From the NCBI GenBank assembly GCA_006384855.1, contig VCJN01000113.1:124001-188000 (forward strand): a DNA stretch of 64,000 nucleotides, given 5' to 3'. The position numbers and the translations under genes were made by a program. This stretch comes from Tetraselmis striata. Taxonomy: Eukaryota > Chlorophyta > Chlorodendrophyceae > Chlorodendrales > Chlorodendraceae. A model generated the notes under the pieces. It worked only from the letters and a program-made list of their open reading frames with translations. It was not told the origin of the DNA and ran no database searches. This document shows positions 1 through 12,300 of this stretch, piece after piece (position 1 is the stretch's first letter; every line of letters starts with the position of its first letter).

Positions 1-502
1 AATAATAATTATGACCCTGGTGCGAATATGATATGATAGCAACGTCGAGTTGCTTGTCAGCATTGTCAACATGAGTATTGTGCACGACTACAATAACATA
101 TGACGGCAGGTGTGACTCCCTGCTGCTCGTTTTGCTATGGTTGTCAGCTCCCTCATGGGGGCTATTTATGGTTTCGTCCGCAGCTGCCATTCTTGGCAAC
201 AATATCGTTGAGAATATAGTGAATACAGTCAGGATTCAACCTACTGAATATGGTTCAATTTCGAGCCGCAGCGGGCTCAATATAGTTTGCTGGCAAGCCT
301 ATTCGGGCTCGATAATGTTTGAATACAGTAATCGACGCAACAGTGTATGGTTGTGTTGAGTTTATAATTGTTTGCTGCTATTAATATGGTGGCGGATAAT
401 AGGGTGAAAAGTCAGGGTGGAACTCACCTGATAGGCCACTAATCTGAATGCGGCTCATACAGTTGAGGCTATGCAGCCGTTTGGTGTCGATATGGTAAGC
501 TG

Positions 503-765
503 CGGCGGGGTAGTCTCCAAGCTCCGCCGAGCCGCGGGTCTCCAGAAAGAGAAGTCAAGCAACGTAGGTGACGAAGGTATATGGTATGTATCGCCTCAGC
601 CGAAGGCGAAGGTGTGGTGGAGTGGTCTCCGCGAGAAAGCGCGGGTTATGATATATAGTGCTGCCTCTCGGAAGGGCAGTCGCGAATCGTCCTGTGGCGG
701 GGTAATCGTGTATTATAGTTCTCGGTGGGGTAATTGCCGACTACACCTGTGGCGGGGTAATCTCT
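503..765 (+). repeat. Degenerate GGCGGGGTAAT motif, four copies
   Basis: Copies of GGCGGGGTA(A/G)T or GGTGGGGTAAT are seen at about 503, 697, 723 and 751. Spacing is irregular, so this is not a simple tandem array. Confidence 0.4.
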
Positions 766-1177
766 GGCACCCGCAGTCTCAGAACACACGGTATGTATGA
801 TATGATCGTTGAGCTCGCGAGGGAGCGATCTAGTAGGTAGAAGCACCAAATGTGAGGGAATGCGCTTATGGGGGCGAGAGTCTGTGCTACTCCGAGGTTG
901 TGAGGGTGAGAGTATTATGATTACAGTCGGCGTGGCGCCGTGCTGATATATCAGCAGGCGCAGTGCGGCCGATCGGGCGCGGGCGCAGCCCGACATCGGG
1001 CGCGCGCTACGCGCCTTAACATGGTTATGGTAATCTAGGGTTAGTGAGGGTATAGGATATATCCTCACCATATCCGCGGTGGAAATCCCGTATATATGGA
1101 TGCATTCGAGTCCGAAGGCATGTATGCTGCGAGACTAGCGTGGTTTCGGGCGCTTCGGACATATTGGCCGGGGTGAT

Positions 1178-1213
1178 GCCGCAAAATATGAGGGTGCCGC
1201 AAAATATGAGGGT
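1178..1213 (+). repeat. Tandem 18-bp direct repeat
   Basis: Two adjacent identical copies of an 18-nt unit (GCCGCAAAATATGAGGGT). A related AAATATGAGGG motif recurs near 16488-16510. Confidence 0.8.
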
Positions 1214-1963
1214 GTAATAGTTTGTGGTGGCGTGCGTGAGTGCGGGTATACTTACGGCCGAATGCGTATGTGAATATATCATCATAGCATGGAGTATTAC
1301 ATCAAGGTTTATTGGTTTATTTATATGTGCGAGCATGATTTACATGTGTGTGGAGTAAGATGTGGTGTGCAAGCGGACATGCAAATAATGGAGTAAAATG
1401 TGGTATTGGGAACCCACAAAAAGTGGGGATTCGTCCTAGTTGTGTAGGTGTGGATATGATTTTGATATGGTGGTGTGTGTGAGTAAGTTGGTTTAGACGG
1501 TGGTGCAAGTGATATTGTGTGTGTGGACGTGGATGTCGTTAACATATAGGCTTAAATAAATACGTTAGAATGCCATCTCAATTATTACTATTTTTGAATT
1601 TCCACTAGCATGAACCATGCATGCTTCGGATGCTGTAGTTGCAGCGTCCTACTCATCCGGTAACCGCCGAAGTGGGGTTGTAGGCGGTTGGGCATTAGGC
1701 ATGGTTCCGTACGTAGGGAGGGGCGAGGGGGATCTGTCGTGTCATTTCGTGACACTCTTCTCGTTCTTTCCCTTCGTGCGGATCCTTGATACCTAGCTAG
1801 CTAGCTTGTCCGGGTGGCGAGCGGTGCCGCATCGGTGTCCATCGGCGAGCGGGACCAGTCGCGTTCGTGACAGGTATGGCCGGGCTAGGTATAGCGTCGT
1901 GTCTTCGGGGCCGGCTGGGCTACTGCTATGTTTGCAGCATGCTACGAAGGAACGAGGCCGATG

Positions 1964-1983
1964 CCCCCCCCCCCCCCCCCCCC
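1964..1983. repeat. 20-nt C homopolymer
   Basis: Uninterrupted run of C outside any recognised gene; same kind of tract as found in the introns of this window. Confidence 0.95.
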
Positions 1984-3577
1984 GGGCGATGATGAGTGTG
2001 TCTGTTTCGTACTTTCAGGATGTATACATGGTTTTCTAACGGTCATTTATATTGTCATATCTGTGCTACTCGACGTTATAACGATATCGTGCATGTCGGC
2101 GCTGCATGGCTGGCCGCCACCCAGCCAACTAGCGTCTGTATCTCTGCACGCACGTCGGCTGGACGGCTATGTTAGTATGTAAGCAACGGTTGCGGCGTTG
2201 GCCGGAGTGTCGGCCGGTGGGGACTAAGGACCTGCCCATCTATATACAACGATCCTTCGGCACGCTCGGTCTCTGGCACCGGTACCGGTATGGGTATCGG
2301 GCGGTGTCGGTCATTGCCCCTCTTATCCTTCCCATCATTCTGGTTATCCCATCTTGTGCCGTTGGTGTTATTTTATAGGGGCTAGAGCTAGGGTTGTTCG
2401 CGAGGGTGTCTGCGGTATATGTCCCGCATGATCATCAAACCGATGCTAACATGAACTGTAAGTTGGCCTATCTACATGGCGTGTCCAGCCCGCTCGTCAT
2501 GATGCCTACGGTGGAGCGCCGACGCTCGGCCCTATGGACCCCGGAGCTATGGCCCCTTACGTGGTAATGTGGTCTATCCCTACTGTGACGACCGATACTA
2601 GGCTAGTCCCGATCCACCAGTTAGCTACCCCTGTGGCACTGCCGGCGGGGGCAACTTTCGCAATTGTTTGTCCATCTATCGCTGGATTGGTTGCCCCTCC
2701 CCCCGTACCTCTGGCAGACAACCCCTATGTGGACCTGGACGCCCCCCCCGCCCCCCCGCCCCCTCCCCGCCGGCGCCGTCGGCCGCGATGGCTTTGGACA
2801 TTAAAGGAGATGAGACCCCCTCCTCCGGGCGGTTGTTCTCCTTGCCTGCCATTTTTCGAATAATAGTGGTGCAAATGAATAGCAGTTTGGGGGAATAAGG
2901 GCTAGGGGAAGAGCACTTTTTATTAAATCAAATCGAAATAAGTTACAATTACTAGTCTGCTCTATCCACTCGCTCACACTGAGTTGCTTTTCTGAGGACC
3001 TACTATCTCTAACCACAGTGGGGAACACGAAGTGTTATCACAGCTCAAGCTATCGGCCATCCTCCTATGTTTCCTAGCCCCTCCTCCGTCCGCCGGGCTA
3101 TAGCTAAGACAAGAGCGCCCTTGCGTTGTCCCTACCTAAGTCAGACCCATCCCATCCAGAGCTCGTATCATGCAAGCTAAGGCAGCCAAAGGCATCCCGC
3201 CTGCGGTACTGAGGTGTGATGGGGGAGGGCAGCTAGCCAGAATAGCTGTATGGTGCTCAACATATATATACCGCTGACCTGGCTAGCTTTGTGGGATTGG
3301 GGCTATAAGGCCCTCCATCTAATATTTTTGGCATAGTATACTGCACATAATGGCATGGCGATTTCGTGTGGTGCCGGTACCGCCAAGCCCGTAAGTCGGG
3401 CGATACACTATATATTACTGGTGGGGGATATGTGTGTGTAAAATTGAAACATGCAATTGGGGGCGTATCGGCTAACTGTCCATAATTCTTGGGTTGGGGC
3501 GCGGATAGTTGCGGGCGGGCGTCCGGCTTGGGGGTGGGCGCCTTGCCGGCGGAGACTCTCAGCTAATGGTCCGGCTG

Positions 3578-4489
3578 CTATACTGCATGGGGATCGTCCG
3601 GCGCGGGGGCAACGGCCGCGAGATTAGCCCGGTGGGGCGCATGGGCTGGTGTGCAGGCAGTGGAGGTGGGCTCGAGGGGGGCGGTGGCCTCCGAGGCCTG
3701 TCCGGTCGCGGTGGGGGCGTGGGCTACGGCCGCTGGAGCCGGCATGGGGTGCCGGGCTGGAATGACGCTTGTCACTGGCTGGTCGACGTTCGATGGCGGG
3801 TCGACGCCTACCTTCGTGTCTTGAGGGGCTGCCGCACCCGGGGGGTGGGCCGCTCGCAGCTCGCTAGGTAGTGGTAGCGGGAGCTCCCAGAGGAGCTGGC
3901 CGTGGTGCATCGCCGTCTGATCGGATGTAGTCCGCGCCGGTTGGCGTATAGTCGCCATCCTCTCCCGCCTATGTACGTGCATGGTAGTGGCTGCGACGAG
4001 TTTCGTGTCGGACCCGGTGTTAGCGGTGAGTATGGCTCTGCTCGCCCCTACCGTACTGGCGGCAGCTGGCATAGGGGCGCGCCGGGTCACCACCCGGACG
4101 CCGTTAGTTGATGTGTGTACCCCGCGCTTGGGGCTGAGGGTGCGGATTGTGTTCAAAAACACACGGCTGCGCAAGTCGTCCCTCGTCGCACGGCGGTTGT
4201 GGGTCACCATATCGCTGAATAACATGGCGACTTGTGTGGCACCGTCGGCACCGGAGAGAAGATTGATTGGGGGCTGGCGGGACTACACGCGGTTCAAAAC
4301 GCGGAGGTGGCGGCGGGCAACATGTGGGAGTCGGGTGTCTGCGATTTTTTTTGCGGCAATGGTTGTTCGGATCTTGGGGGATTGGGTTATGCCGCCGCGC
4401 GGCGCATCGAGAGTGGCGCCGACTGTGGCGTCGTGTTTTTCCTCGGGTCTGTTGATATCCATGGTGGCTGTAGTGATGCTGTGGAGCAT
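3578..4489 (-). pseudogene. Decayed open frame, unknown function
   Basis: Two open segments in one reading frame on the minus strand (4489-4286 and 4282-3578) are separated by one in-frame stop at 4283-4285, giving about 300 residues in total. The second part is Ala/Pro/Thr-rich. Overlapping plus-strand frames (for example 3981-4730) are equally long, so the coding strand is uncertain. No domain was recognised. It may be a remnant of a mobile-element ORF given the neighbouring recombinase remnant, but that is only context. Confidence 0.2.
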
Positions 4490-4861
4490 GCTCTACATGC
4501 GCGCTATGCCTCTGTGCGTGCTGGCCGGCAGTTGGCCTAGTGGCGGGTCGTCATGTCATGCACTTTTGCTATCTTTGTCCAACACCGCCTACTGTTGTTG
4601 TATGCGGTCCTTGTTCGTCTCCTACCGGAGCCCCGCTGCGATGGGCTATCGGCATCCCCGGTGGATGGTCGGCCCTTTCATGCTCGTGCCACCTTTGGCC
4701 CGCGGCCGATTCTTTTTAACATCCAAATAATAGCGGAATTCCCGAAGGAGAAGTCCCGTGCTTATATTTGGCCGCGCCCGCTATGTGGACGTGCCGTGCA
4801 TACGCTAAGATAGCCCTTAGTACTACTTTGCGGGGTTTTTCCCATACGATGCCCGTACCTC

Positions 4862-5806
4862 GTGCCTTCAAATACCTTCAACTACCGTGATGGCTACACA
4901 GTCGACAACCACATCTACTCCAAGGAGACAGTCTTGACCGCGTTCCGAGAGTACACCCCCTCCCCTTTCCTCCCAACCCCACTGCGACCATCCTTGTGGG
5001 TTGTGCTGACGGTGTACCTCGTGATGTACAAGAAGCATGGGAACGTGAGGAACTACCTCGCTCGGCACTACTTCCAGGATGAGGGCAAGGACGGCCAAGG
5101 ACTTAGGAAGAAGTGACCATTGCCGAGCGCGGACCGACTCGCGAAGGCCCTCGACCTTGCAGAGGAATGGCACCATAGCGAGATGGGGAGGTAATACCAA
5201 GCCGGCAAGTGCCCCACTACTAACGTGATGTTCAAGGGCGAGGAGGATGTCTTCGAGGTGACGCCGCACCGGGAAGCCCCAGGTGAGTCGCGTTTGTTTC
5301 CGCATTTGTTCGATTACACAGCCACCGCCGCCGCGACAAGCAATCAACACGCATACTGAATTTCGCAGTTGCTGTGTCAGACCCCCGCCCAGTCCCTACG
5401 TTCGGCGGTAAGCCGATCGTATCGACTGTTCAACGCAACAAGATCGTGTCGCTGCCGCTGCCGTCGCCAAAGCTCCGCGGCTTGGTGGGCGTGCTGGCGC
5501 AACAACAGCCAGAGGGCGGGCGGCATCATCAAGCACAACACCAACGCGGTCAAGAACATGGCCGCCACGCAAGCCGTCCCCCGCGACGTCGATGAGGGCA
5601 GTAGCCCAGAGCCCCCGGCCAAGAAGGCCAAGCAGCCCGCTAAGCCGGCGGCTGGAGGGCTGGCCCGGGGCCGGGGTGGTGCCGGGGCCAAGGCGGGCGG
5701 TGGGGCGCTCGGGTCGCGGGCCGGCCGCCGGGCCGCCGTAGCCGCTGCCGCCACCCGCGAGCGGCATGCCGGCCGCCGAGGCGGTCCCGGTCAAAACCGG
5801 ATGTAA
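4862..5806 (+). pseudogene. Decayed two-exon ORF upstream of recombinase remnant
   Basis: An open segment starting at 4862 (MPSNTFNYRDGY...) runs to 5116. It continues in the same frame past two stops (at 5114 and near 5191) to a strong donor CAG|GTGAGT at 5280/5281. A matching acceptor TTTCGCAG is at 5361-5368, and the frame resumes in phase (AVSDPRPVPTFGG). A one-base frame change near 5505 joins it to a Lys/Pro/Gly/Ala-rich basic tail ending at 5806. No family was recognised. It lies on the same strand just upstream of the tyrosine-recombinase remnant at 6092-7012, so it could be the first ORF of that element. It does not resemble the ORF upstream of the second recombinase copy at 50 kb. 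Confidence 0.3.
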
Positions 5807-6091
5807 ACAATTTATTCTGCCCGTCCGTTGCCGCGCGTCTCCCCGCCCACTGCCGCGCGCCCGCTCACTGGGTGTGCCGCGCGCGCGCTATCGCGGATTA
5901 TGCCAGAGCGCAGTGAAAATGTCGGGCTTCCAATAGTCGCAGATGCAATGCCTGTAGTCGAACTCGGAAATGATGAGTGTATAGCGTCGTGATGATGAGT
6001 GGTATGCGCCTGATGCAGTTTATAACGAGTACGTCACGGGATGACTAGAGTCGCTAAATACGAGTATCATACTAGCTACTGGTAAGATTAC

Positions 6092-7012
6092 ATGATGAGT
6101 ACATGGAATTACAGTATAATTACGAAGTCGGGCGGGAGCCTAGTGATGGCACGGTACGTCATGTCGTTGGGCAATCTGGGGACGACCAAGGCCTCCAACT
6201 TGCAGCCTTACCTGTCGGCCGTCAACACCTTCTTTCAGGACCACGGCTGGGAGCCGATGGCTTTGGGCGATCTGGTGAGCAGATCCGCAGGGGCCTTGCG
6301 GCGTCGCAGGTGACGCTACACCCCGAGCTGATGGGGGCCCCATTGCCGGCGCGTGTGGTGCTGAAAGCCCTGACCCTAGCAAGAGCCTAACGACTGGAGT
6401 TGGGACTTACCTGGGGCACGGACCCAAGTACCGTGGTGCGCGTGGAGCTGTTCCGCGCCAGTATGGCAGTCGTCGTGCTTTGTCTGTTTTTCTGCCGTGG
6501 AGGAGCGGGGGTGAAGTGTCGTACGGGCGATCTCACGGTCGTCCCGGACAGCGGAATCCTCTTGCACCATCGTGACCGGAAAGGCCAGCGTGGCGCGGGT
6601 GCAAGAAGTTGTTGTGTCAGCTGCCAGCGTCATCGCATACCGACATCGCGGAGCTGCGGCACTACTTTGATGCCGCCCGTCAGGTGTTCGCCGGCGGCCG
6701 CGTGCTAGCGGCGCGATGGGCCATCAGCCAGCGCGAGGAGCATGCCAAATGGACGGCGGACACCGCACCAACTGACTGCAACCGGTGTTGGCAGTAGTGC
6801 AAGCCCCCCCCCCCCCCCCCCCCCCCCCCGCGGGGTTCGCGTAAAAGTCCCACTCCCTCCGAAAGGGGGCCACTACAGCCGCGTACGTGATCGGCGTGAC
6901 GATGCAGAAGATCAAGTACTTCGGCGGCTGGGCGATGGAGTCCAGCGTGGTGCTTGACTACATCAACCCAACAGTGCTGCCGTGTCCGGCAGCATGGCAC
7001 CTCTTTGGCTAG
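6092..7012 (+). pseudogene. Broken Crypton/DIRS-type tyrosine recombinase
   Basis: The N-terminal part contains the LQPYLSAVNTFF motif typical of the recombinases of Crypton- and DIRS-like elements. A box I arginine region follows (RGGAGVKCRTGDL, near 6500-6530). The C-terminal part has HSLRKGATTAAY (H-x-x-R), then KIKYFGGWAMESS and the catalytic tyrosine in LDYINPTVL. Several frame changes (for example near 6285) separate these pieces, and TAG at 7010-7012 replaces a Trp codon expected after HLFG. A 26-nt C run (6804-6829) lies just before the HSLRKG exon and probably marks an intron. A second copy at 51.7-52.6 kb has a C run in the same place. The family would cut and join DNA through a 3'-phosphotyrosine; this copy is dead as read. 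Confidence 0.65.
6804..6829. repeat. 26-nt C homopolymer
   Basis: The longest C run noted in the window, inside the presumed intron of the recombinase remnant directly before its H-x-x-R exon. Confidence 0.95.
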
Positions 7013-7075
7013 ATGACCCCCTGGGGCGGTCAACCAGCCAGGCTGCCACGCCAAGTGGCGACATGATGGCAAAAC

Positions 7076-8061
7076 TGCGAGCCCTCTGCTTTGCTAATGG
7101 TCATATTGAGAATTACCGCGGTTTGATTGCACGGGGCTAAGTACGACGGGTGTTACCCGACGTTACAAAATTGCGCCATGCGCGGCTAGGACGCCACGTC
7201 CATCCCTCACCCCGATATGACGCCCCGCAACGCAGCGGTGTCTCCATCTTCTTCCTTTGCGCCAGCTTCCAGCTAGCGCAACCCACCCTTCCCAACCATT
7301 TCATGCGTGCTTTGGGCCCTCAGCCCTGTGCCAAAAATATAAGATATCTGGAACTTTTTGGCAAAACTGCGAGACCCCGGCTTTGCTAATCATAATGATG
7401 ATTATTACATGTGCTAGCTGCAAAATTCAAGAAATCCATTTGCTAACAAAAATCCTGAATAACAATAATAATATTTGAAAGAAGATTTCAATCGTACCAT
7501 ACACAATTAAAAGCGCTGGTAATAACCGCCCCGGTAGAACCAGAACTCGAGTACCCAGATACCGCCCGCCTTTGTAAGTCAGGTTATTGTCCGATGATAG
7601 CGCTGTTATGATAATACGCTGTTGTAATCATACGTATACATTCCGTTATCTATCCCTGTCTGATCAGAATTGAAAATATAGATACTTTATTCTTACCGCC
7701 GGTGCTGGCTGTGCGCTGCTTGATTTCTTATCCGCATTCCCCCATATGTAAAAATAAAGTACAGTTCGCCCCGGGACATCGGCCGAAGCCGCCCCAGCAC
7801 TTGACCTCGTGCGCCAACTGTAGTCGTACCTGTAGGTCTGGCATAGCCCGTGAAGGGGGATCCCCCTTTTTAGGATGGGAAATGACCCCCATATAGTACT
7901 AAACCATTGCCTCATTCGAACCCCGAAGGGCTAATGCATCAACCGAGTAAACCCGGGACACGCCGGGCCGATATTGCCGATATGTATTGGCTCTCAGTAA
8001 TCCCTGCCTGGGCGATACTCGCGCGTGGGTACAGACAGGTATGGGGATACAGGTACCTGTT
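7076..8061. other. Intergenic stretch, nothing coding seen
   Basis: Moderately AT-rich DNA between the recombinase remnant and the inverted-repeat element. A segment near 7750-7780 (AATAAAGTACAGTTCGCCCCGGG) resembles sequence near 22925-23000 beside the second element copy, so part of it may be an outer portion of that repeat family. Confidence 0.4.
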
Positions 8062-9165
8062 CCCCTACCTCTTGGGTTGAGCGGAGGAAAAGGAGAGCCG
8101 CGTCCGAAATCGCCTGGAATACGCGAGAATTGATACCGGTTGCAATACGGTTTTATCACGGATTTTTAGGCGTCCGTCCTCCGTCCGTCCTCCGTCCGTC
8201 CTCCGTCCTCGTGTGCTGCGTCTTCGTGAATGAACCGTCATACGTTCGATCTGTGCTCGTTTGATTTCTAGGCACTCCTACCACAGTCCGTAAAAATCCT
8301 GCGACTAGGACGGATCTATCGTGAATTATACCGGAAACATACTGCAAAAATCACGAATGTCCGTCCTTCGTCCTCCTGTGCTGCGTCTTCGCGTATGAAC
8401 CGTCATACGTTCGATCTGTGCTCGTTTGATTTCTAGGCACACCTCCGAAGACGGCGAGATTCTGAATGGATGCGCGTGTATTCTAGCCCAGGCACGTCAT
8501 GTATTCGTCTGAAACGCCAAAATAACGCGGTACCGCAGCGCGTTTTTACTGCTGAATCGGCAAGCGAGACTCGCCCTCTATATTTATACAGCGACTATAT
8601 ACACGGTGGTCCGAGGATATGCTGTAACATGATGGTGTAAAAAGGGATCGCCGCGGTGCGGGGGCAGTCCGCCGACCCGGGGCCCGGCGTCCGTCGACGG
8701 ACGGGCGACGGTCGAACGACGGCGTCCGGCGTCCGGTGCCGGTACAGGCGGCGGGCGTGGCGATTCGCGCCGTGCCCGCCCCGTAGACCTGACGACCGGC
8801 CCGACCTGCGCGGCCTCGTGCGGGATGCGGGCCGCCTGTAGGCGGCTTGTACTATATTGCTGATCTTGCAGTGCTGCTTTTTTTTTTTTTTGGGGGGTAA
8901 TACAACTTTTAGCGGTGGGTTGGGTACCGGCCTTTTTGTAATGCACACCAGTAGTCAGCGGCCCGCTTTTACGCGGCTTGCAGATTTTTAAATCTGTTTT
9001 ACAAAATAATACGTCTCTTTTGAAAAATAAATTACTGACAAATCTATCTAACGCTAAAAGCATTATTACCCGGAAACAACAGTATTACAAGATCCACACT
9101 GCAAGCCGGCTAAAAGCGGCGCGCATCCCGCACGGCCGCACCACGCTCAACCCAAGAGGTAGGGG
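8062..9165. mobile_element. Non-autonomous TIR DNA transposon, copy 1
   Basis: Bounded by perfect 22-bp terminal inverted repeats that begin CCCCTACCTCTTGGGTTGAG on the left (8062 onward) and read as the reverse complement on the right (ending 9165). The interior is strongly similar to the copy at 21876-22770. It has no transposase-like frame; the open frames are simple translations of the repeat. Copy 1 is about 210 bp longer, partly through an internal duplication: the segment with GAACCGTCATACGTTCGATC occurs near 8228 and again near 8396. No clean target-site duplication is visible, and similarity between the copies continues to the right of the TIR through GGCGCGAAGCGCC, so the true ends may lie further out. 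Confidence 0.75.
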
Positions 9166-9235
9166 CACCTCCACAGATCCCCGGCGCGAAGCGCCGCTTA
9201 GTACGTATATAGTCGCTTTATTTATATATATACAC

Positions 9236-9259
9236 GAGCTAGCAGCAGAAGGCGATATC
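9236..9259. repeat. 24-nt motif shared with 14982-15005
   Basis: GAGCTAGC-GCAGAAGGCGATATC occurs here and at 14982-15005 with one mismatch. At the second site it forms the 3' end of the minus-strand retroelement remnant, so this copy may be a very short 3' fragment of the same family. Confidence 0.45.
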
Positions 9260-9373
9260 GCTACATGTACAGGTAAATGCTGTGGCGGTGCTGCTCGTAC
9301 CATCATATCTCCGCGGCCCCGCGCAGTTTGCGGACCGAGGACGCACGCCTCAGTCGCCACCGCCTTCTCCCAG

Positions 9374-12300
9374 GCCACCTGCAACAGGTACTGTTGGGCG
9401 CCGAAGTCGTGCTTCATACCGGCGAGGAACGGTGAAGCCGCTGCTCGGTGGCTCAATATGGACGTCTGCACGATCACGCGGGCCCATCCGGTCGCCGCCC
9501 ACCCGGCAACAAGCGCGGTGCAGCTCACAGTAACGGGCGTCCAGCCAGCCGAGCCCCTTAGCGTGCTGTGCCATCTGCGCGGGGAGTGCATGAAGGCCAC
9601 CGTCACCGACGTGGAAGAACGCGGGGATGGAACTACGCATGTTTGCTTCCAGTAAGTGCAGCGTCGTTCACCCGTTGCGGCAGTGCACCTGCCGTGGTTC
9701 GTCTGCCCCTGCTCTGGACGTCGGTGTCTGTTGGCTTGTTATTTATTCACTTCTCCGCATTTTTCCATGGACTCGCATACGCTTCCCAACCAACGATCCC
9801 TGGGACAGCTGAAGCCCTTGGGTGTGCTGAATGCGCACCCGCATCGCTGCCGCATGTGCAGGCCTCCTCTGGTAGACCCTGGGCTGGCCTGGTTGGAGGT
9901 GGTGCAAGGAGACTGCAGCGGCGGCGATGAAGCGCGAAGGGGTACATGGCCCCTGCTTCTCTCGGACTTCGCGGAGGTGGCCGAGGAAGTTGCCGTGTAT
10001 CTTGCATCAGCTCCCGACGAGCACTCCCCGTCTTCTCTCGGCGCGGTCTTAACGGTATCCCCCTGCCCCCTCTATTCCTCACCGCCCCACCTCGCTCCAT
10101 GACCCCTTTCATGCACACTCACATCGGGACGCAGCGTCGCAGACACACTCCTCGCACGCACATAATCCCTACCTGATGTATATCTTGCGCATGCTTTCGC
10201 GCCGCTACACTGTACCCCCGCGAAGTGGCGGAAGACTACAACAATTAGCGCGCATTCGAGATCATCGCATATGTAATACGACGATAGATCCGATCTAGCT
10301 CTGCCGTAGGTACGGGTAGTACCCGTATCCACAGCGACAAATAACCCGCCCCCCGCACTGATTAGCATCTGGTCGCCCCGCCCCCCCCCCCCCCCCTTCT
10401 CCAAATCTCCAGTACTGGGCGTATTTACGGTACCTATACCATATACCATATACACACTATTCTACAGCACCCCCTTCCGCCTCCGACTCTTCACGTGCTG
10501 TAAAGCCGGTATTCATTAAAGTACCTGCTGTAGTTACGCGATAGATGAAAGCCCATCATCTCAGCAATAAATGATAAGCCCAACAGGCAGGGCCTCCCGT
10601 ATTAACTGGATCGCTGCCCAAACGGCCGTCGTCGACACCCTGCCATGGTTTCACTGTTGCCAGTGCTGTCCCGGGGGCGAAACATACATTCGCTATATCC
10701 TAAGTCTATATGTGGAGGAGAGTGTACACGGTATTATATTGTTTTTTCCTAAACACCGTGTACCGTGTACTACATCCCAGGCACAATAAGGTATACCTTA
10801 TACTGTATTATTACCTATGCACCGTGCGCCGTTAAATATATCCTAGATACTATTCCGGAATATATATATATATAGAGTACACGGTACACGGTATACGGTA
10901 TATTACTTAGGTATGCCGTGCGTTACCTTGTTATACATCCTATAAATATATTTATACAGGCCACACGGTATATTACCTGTTATTTACGTATAAACAGCCC
11001 GATCGGTACACGGTACGGGTACAGCAACTCCTGTACATATATATATTCATATGCACATATATACTTATATACATATACGACTATGGGCTTGAATTTCTAC
11101 TCTGGGCTTCATTATTCAGGGGCAGTACTCGTACGGCCACCGGACTACCTGAGTACGGTATAATGTATTAACGCGCGTATACAATCAGTGTGATCTGGAA
11201 GTGGAACTCCAGCAATTATACTATTCATAACAGAATAGTATACTACAGGTAATAGCAGCAGAGCATAATTGGAAAACCCTAGAAGGGTGGCAGATGATCT
11301 ACAATTATCAGCAGTGTACCGGATTTCAACACCCCCACTCAATGCTGATGTGCACACAAACCTACCTGGTTACACTTTCATTCAACGTAATTTGTCTGTG
11401 CTCAGACTTCATCGAGCGCCCCCAATGGCTCCAAAAACCTAGCTGTTGCACTTTTATTCAACATAACTTGTCTGTGCTCAACCATCATTGAGCGCCCCCA
11501 CTGGCTCTCTAACATCTCCCACCGCATCGGAGTCGGGCACACACACACTTCACAATCGCTTGGCCAGACCGCATCAAAGCATGGAGTGACGGATGAGAGC
11601 TTGGCGATAAGTCGACCCGGCTCCCGGCGGAAGTTTTTGGGGCAATCTTGCACCGGGAGAGGCCGTGCCCCCACCTGTGAGGCGGCGGGCGACCTACCTG
11701 GCCTGTGTGACAAGCCTACCCGCGACCGGGCGCTCTGTCCCTGCCGGCCTCATCACCCAAAACACAGGCCGGGGGGGGGGGGGGGAGTAGTGTTGTATAG
11801 TAAGAATGTCCGCAGATGTTGACATGTCGCCGCACGCTTCTCCACGGCCAGGGCGGTCCCTGCCATTAAAAATGTATCTGACACGTACGCGCTAGGCAGG
11901 ATTGTACTCCGCGGCCCCACTACAGTCGATTTAATTACCCCGGCCAGGCTCTCCATCTACCCCAAGCACCCGTTTCCGACATTTTTTGGTGCCGACTGGC
12001 TGCAGGAGCTGGACGCCGCACTGCACCCTTCCGCGCTGCGCCCGCCTTCCAGTGCCACGTCCGCGAGGGCGATGCTCCGATGCTGTCTTCACGGCCTGTC
12101 GGACACCATGGACGAAGTGGTTCAGGTGGCCGAGGAGTCGGGGACCCCGCTGCTGCGCCTTCTGGAGGAGGCGGACCGCGCGCAGCCTCAAGGCCTCATC
12201 TCTGGTGCTGTGCTCTCTCGCAGCACCGAGACAGTCATCCTGGTGAATCCCTCCCGCAACAGCGGGCACAATTCACAGTCCTTTGTTGCGCATGCTATCC

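Larger units (their letters stand above)
1..3508. other. Intergenic stretch without a convincing gene
   Basis: Short open frames occur on both strands, but none has a recognisable domain, consistent codon bias or splice-site support. The stretch holds a 18-bp tandem repeat (1178-1213), a degenerate GGCGGGGTAAT motif family (about 503-765), a 20-nt C run (1964-1983) and a C-rich tract near 2740-2770. Probably repeat-derived DNA. Confidence 0.5.

Noticed and set aside
3981..4730. 249-codon plus-strand frame with hydrophobic segments
   Set aside because: Composition is erratic, no domain is seen, and an overlapping minus frame of similar quality exists; neither can be supported as a gene.
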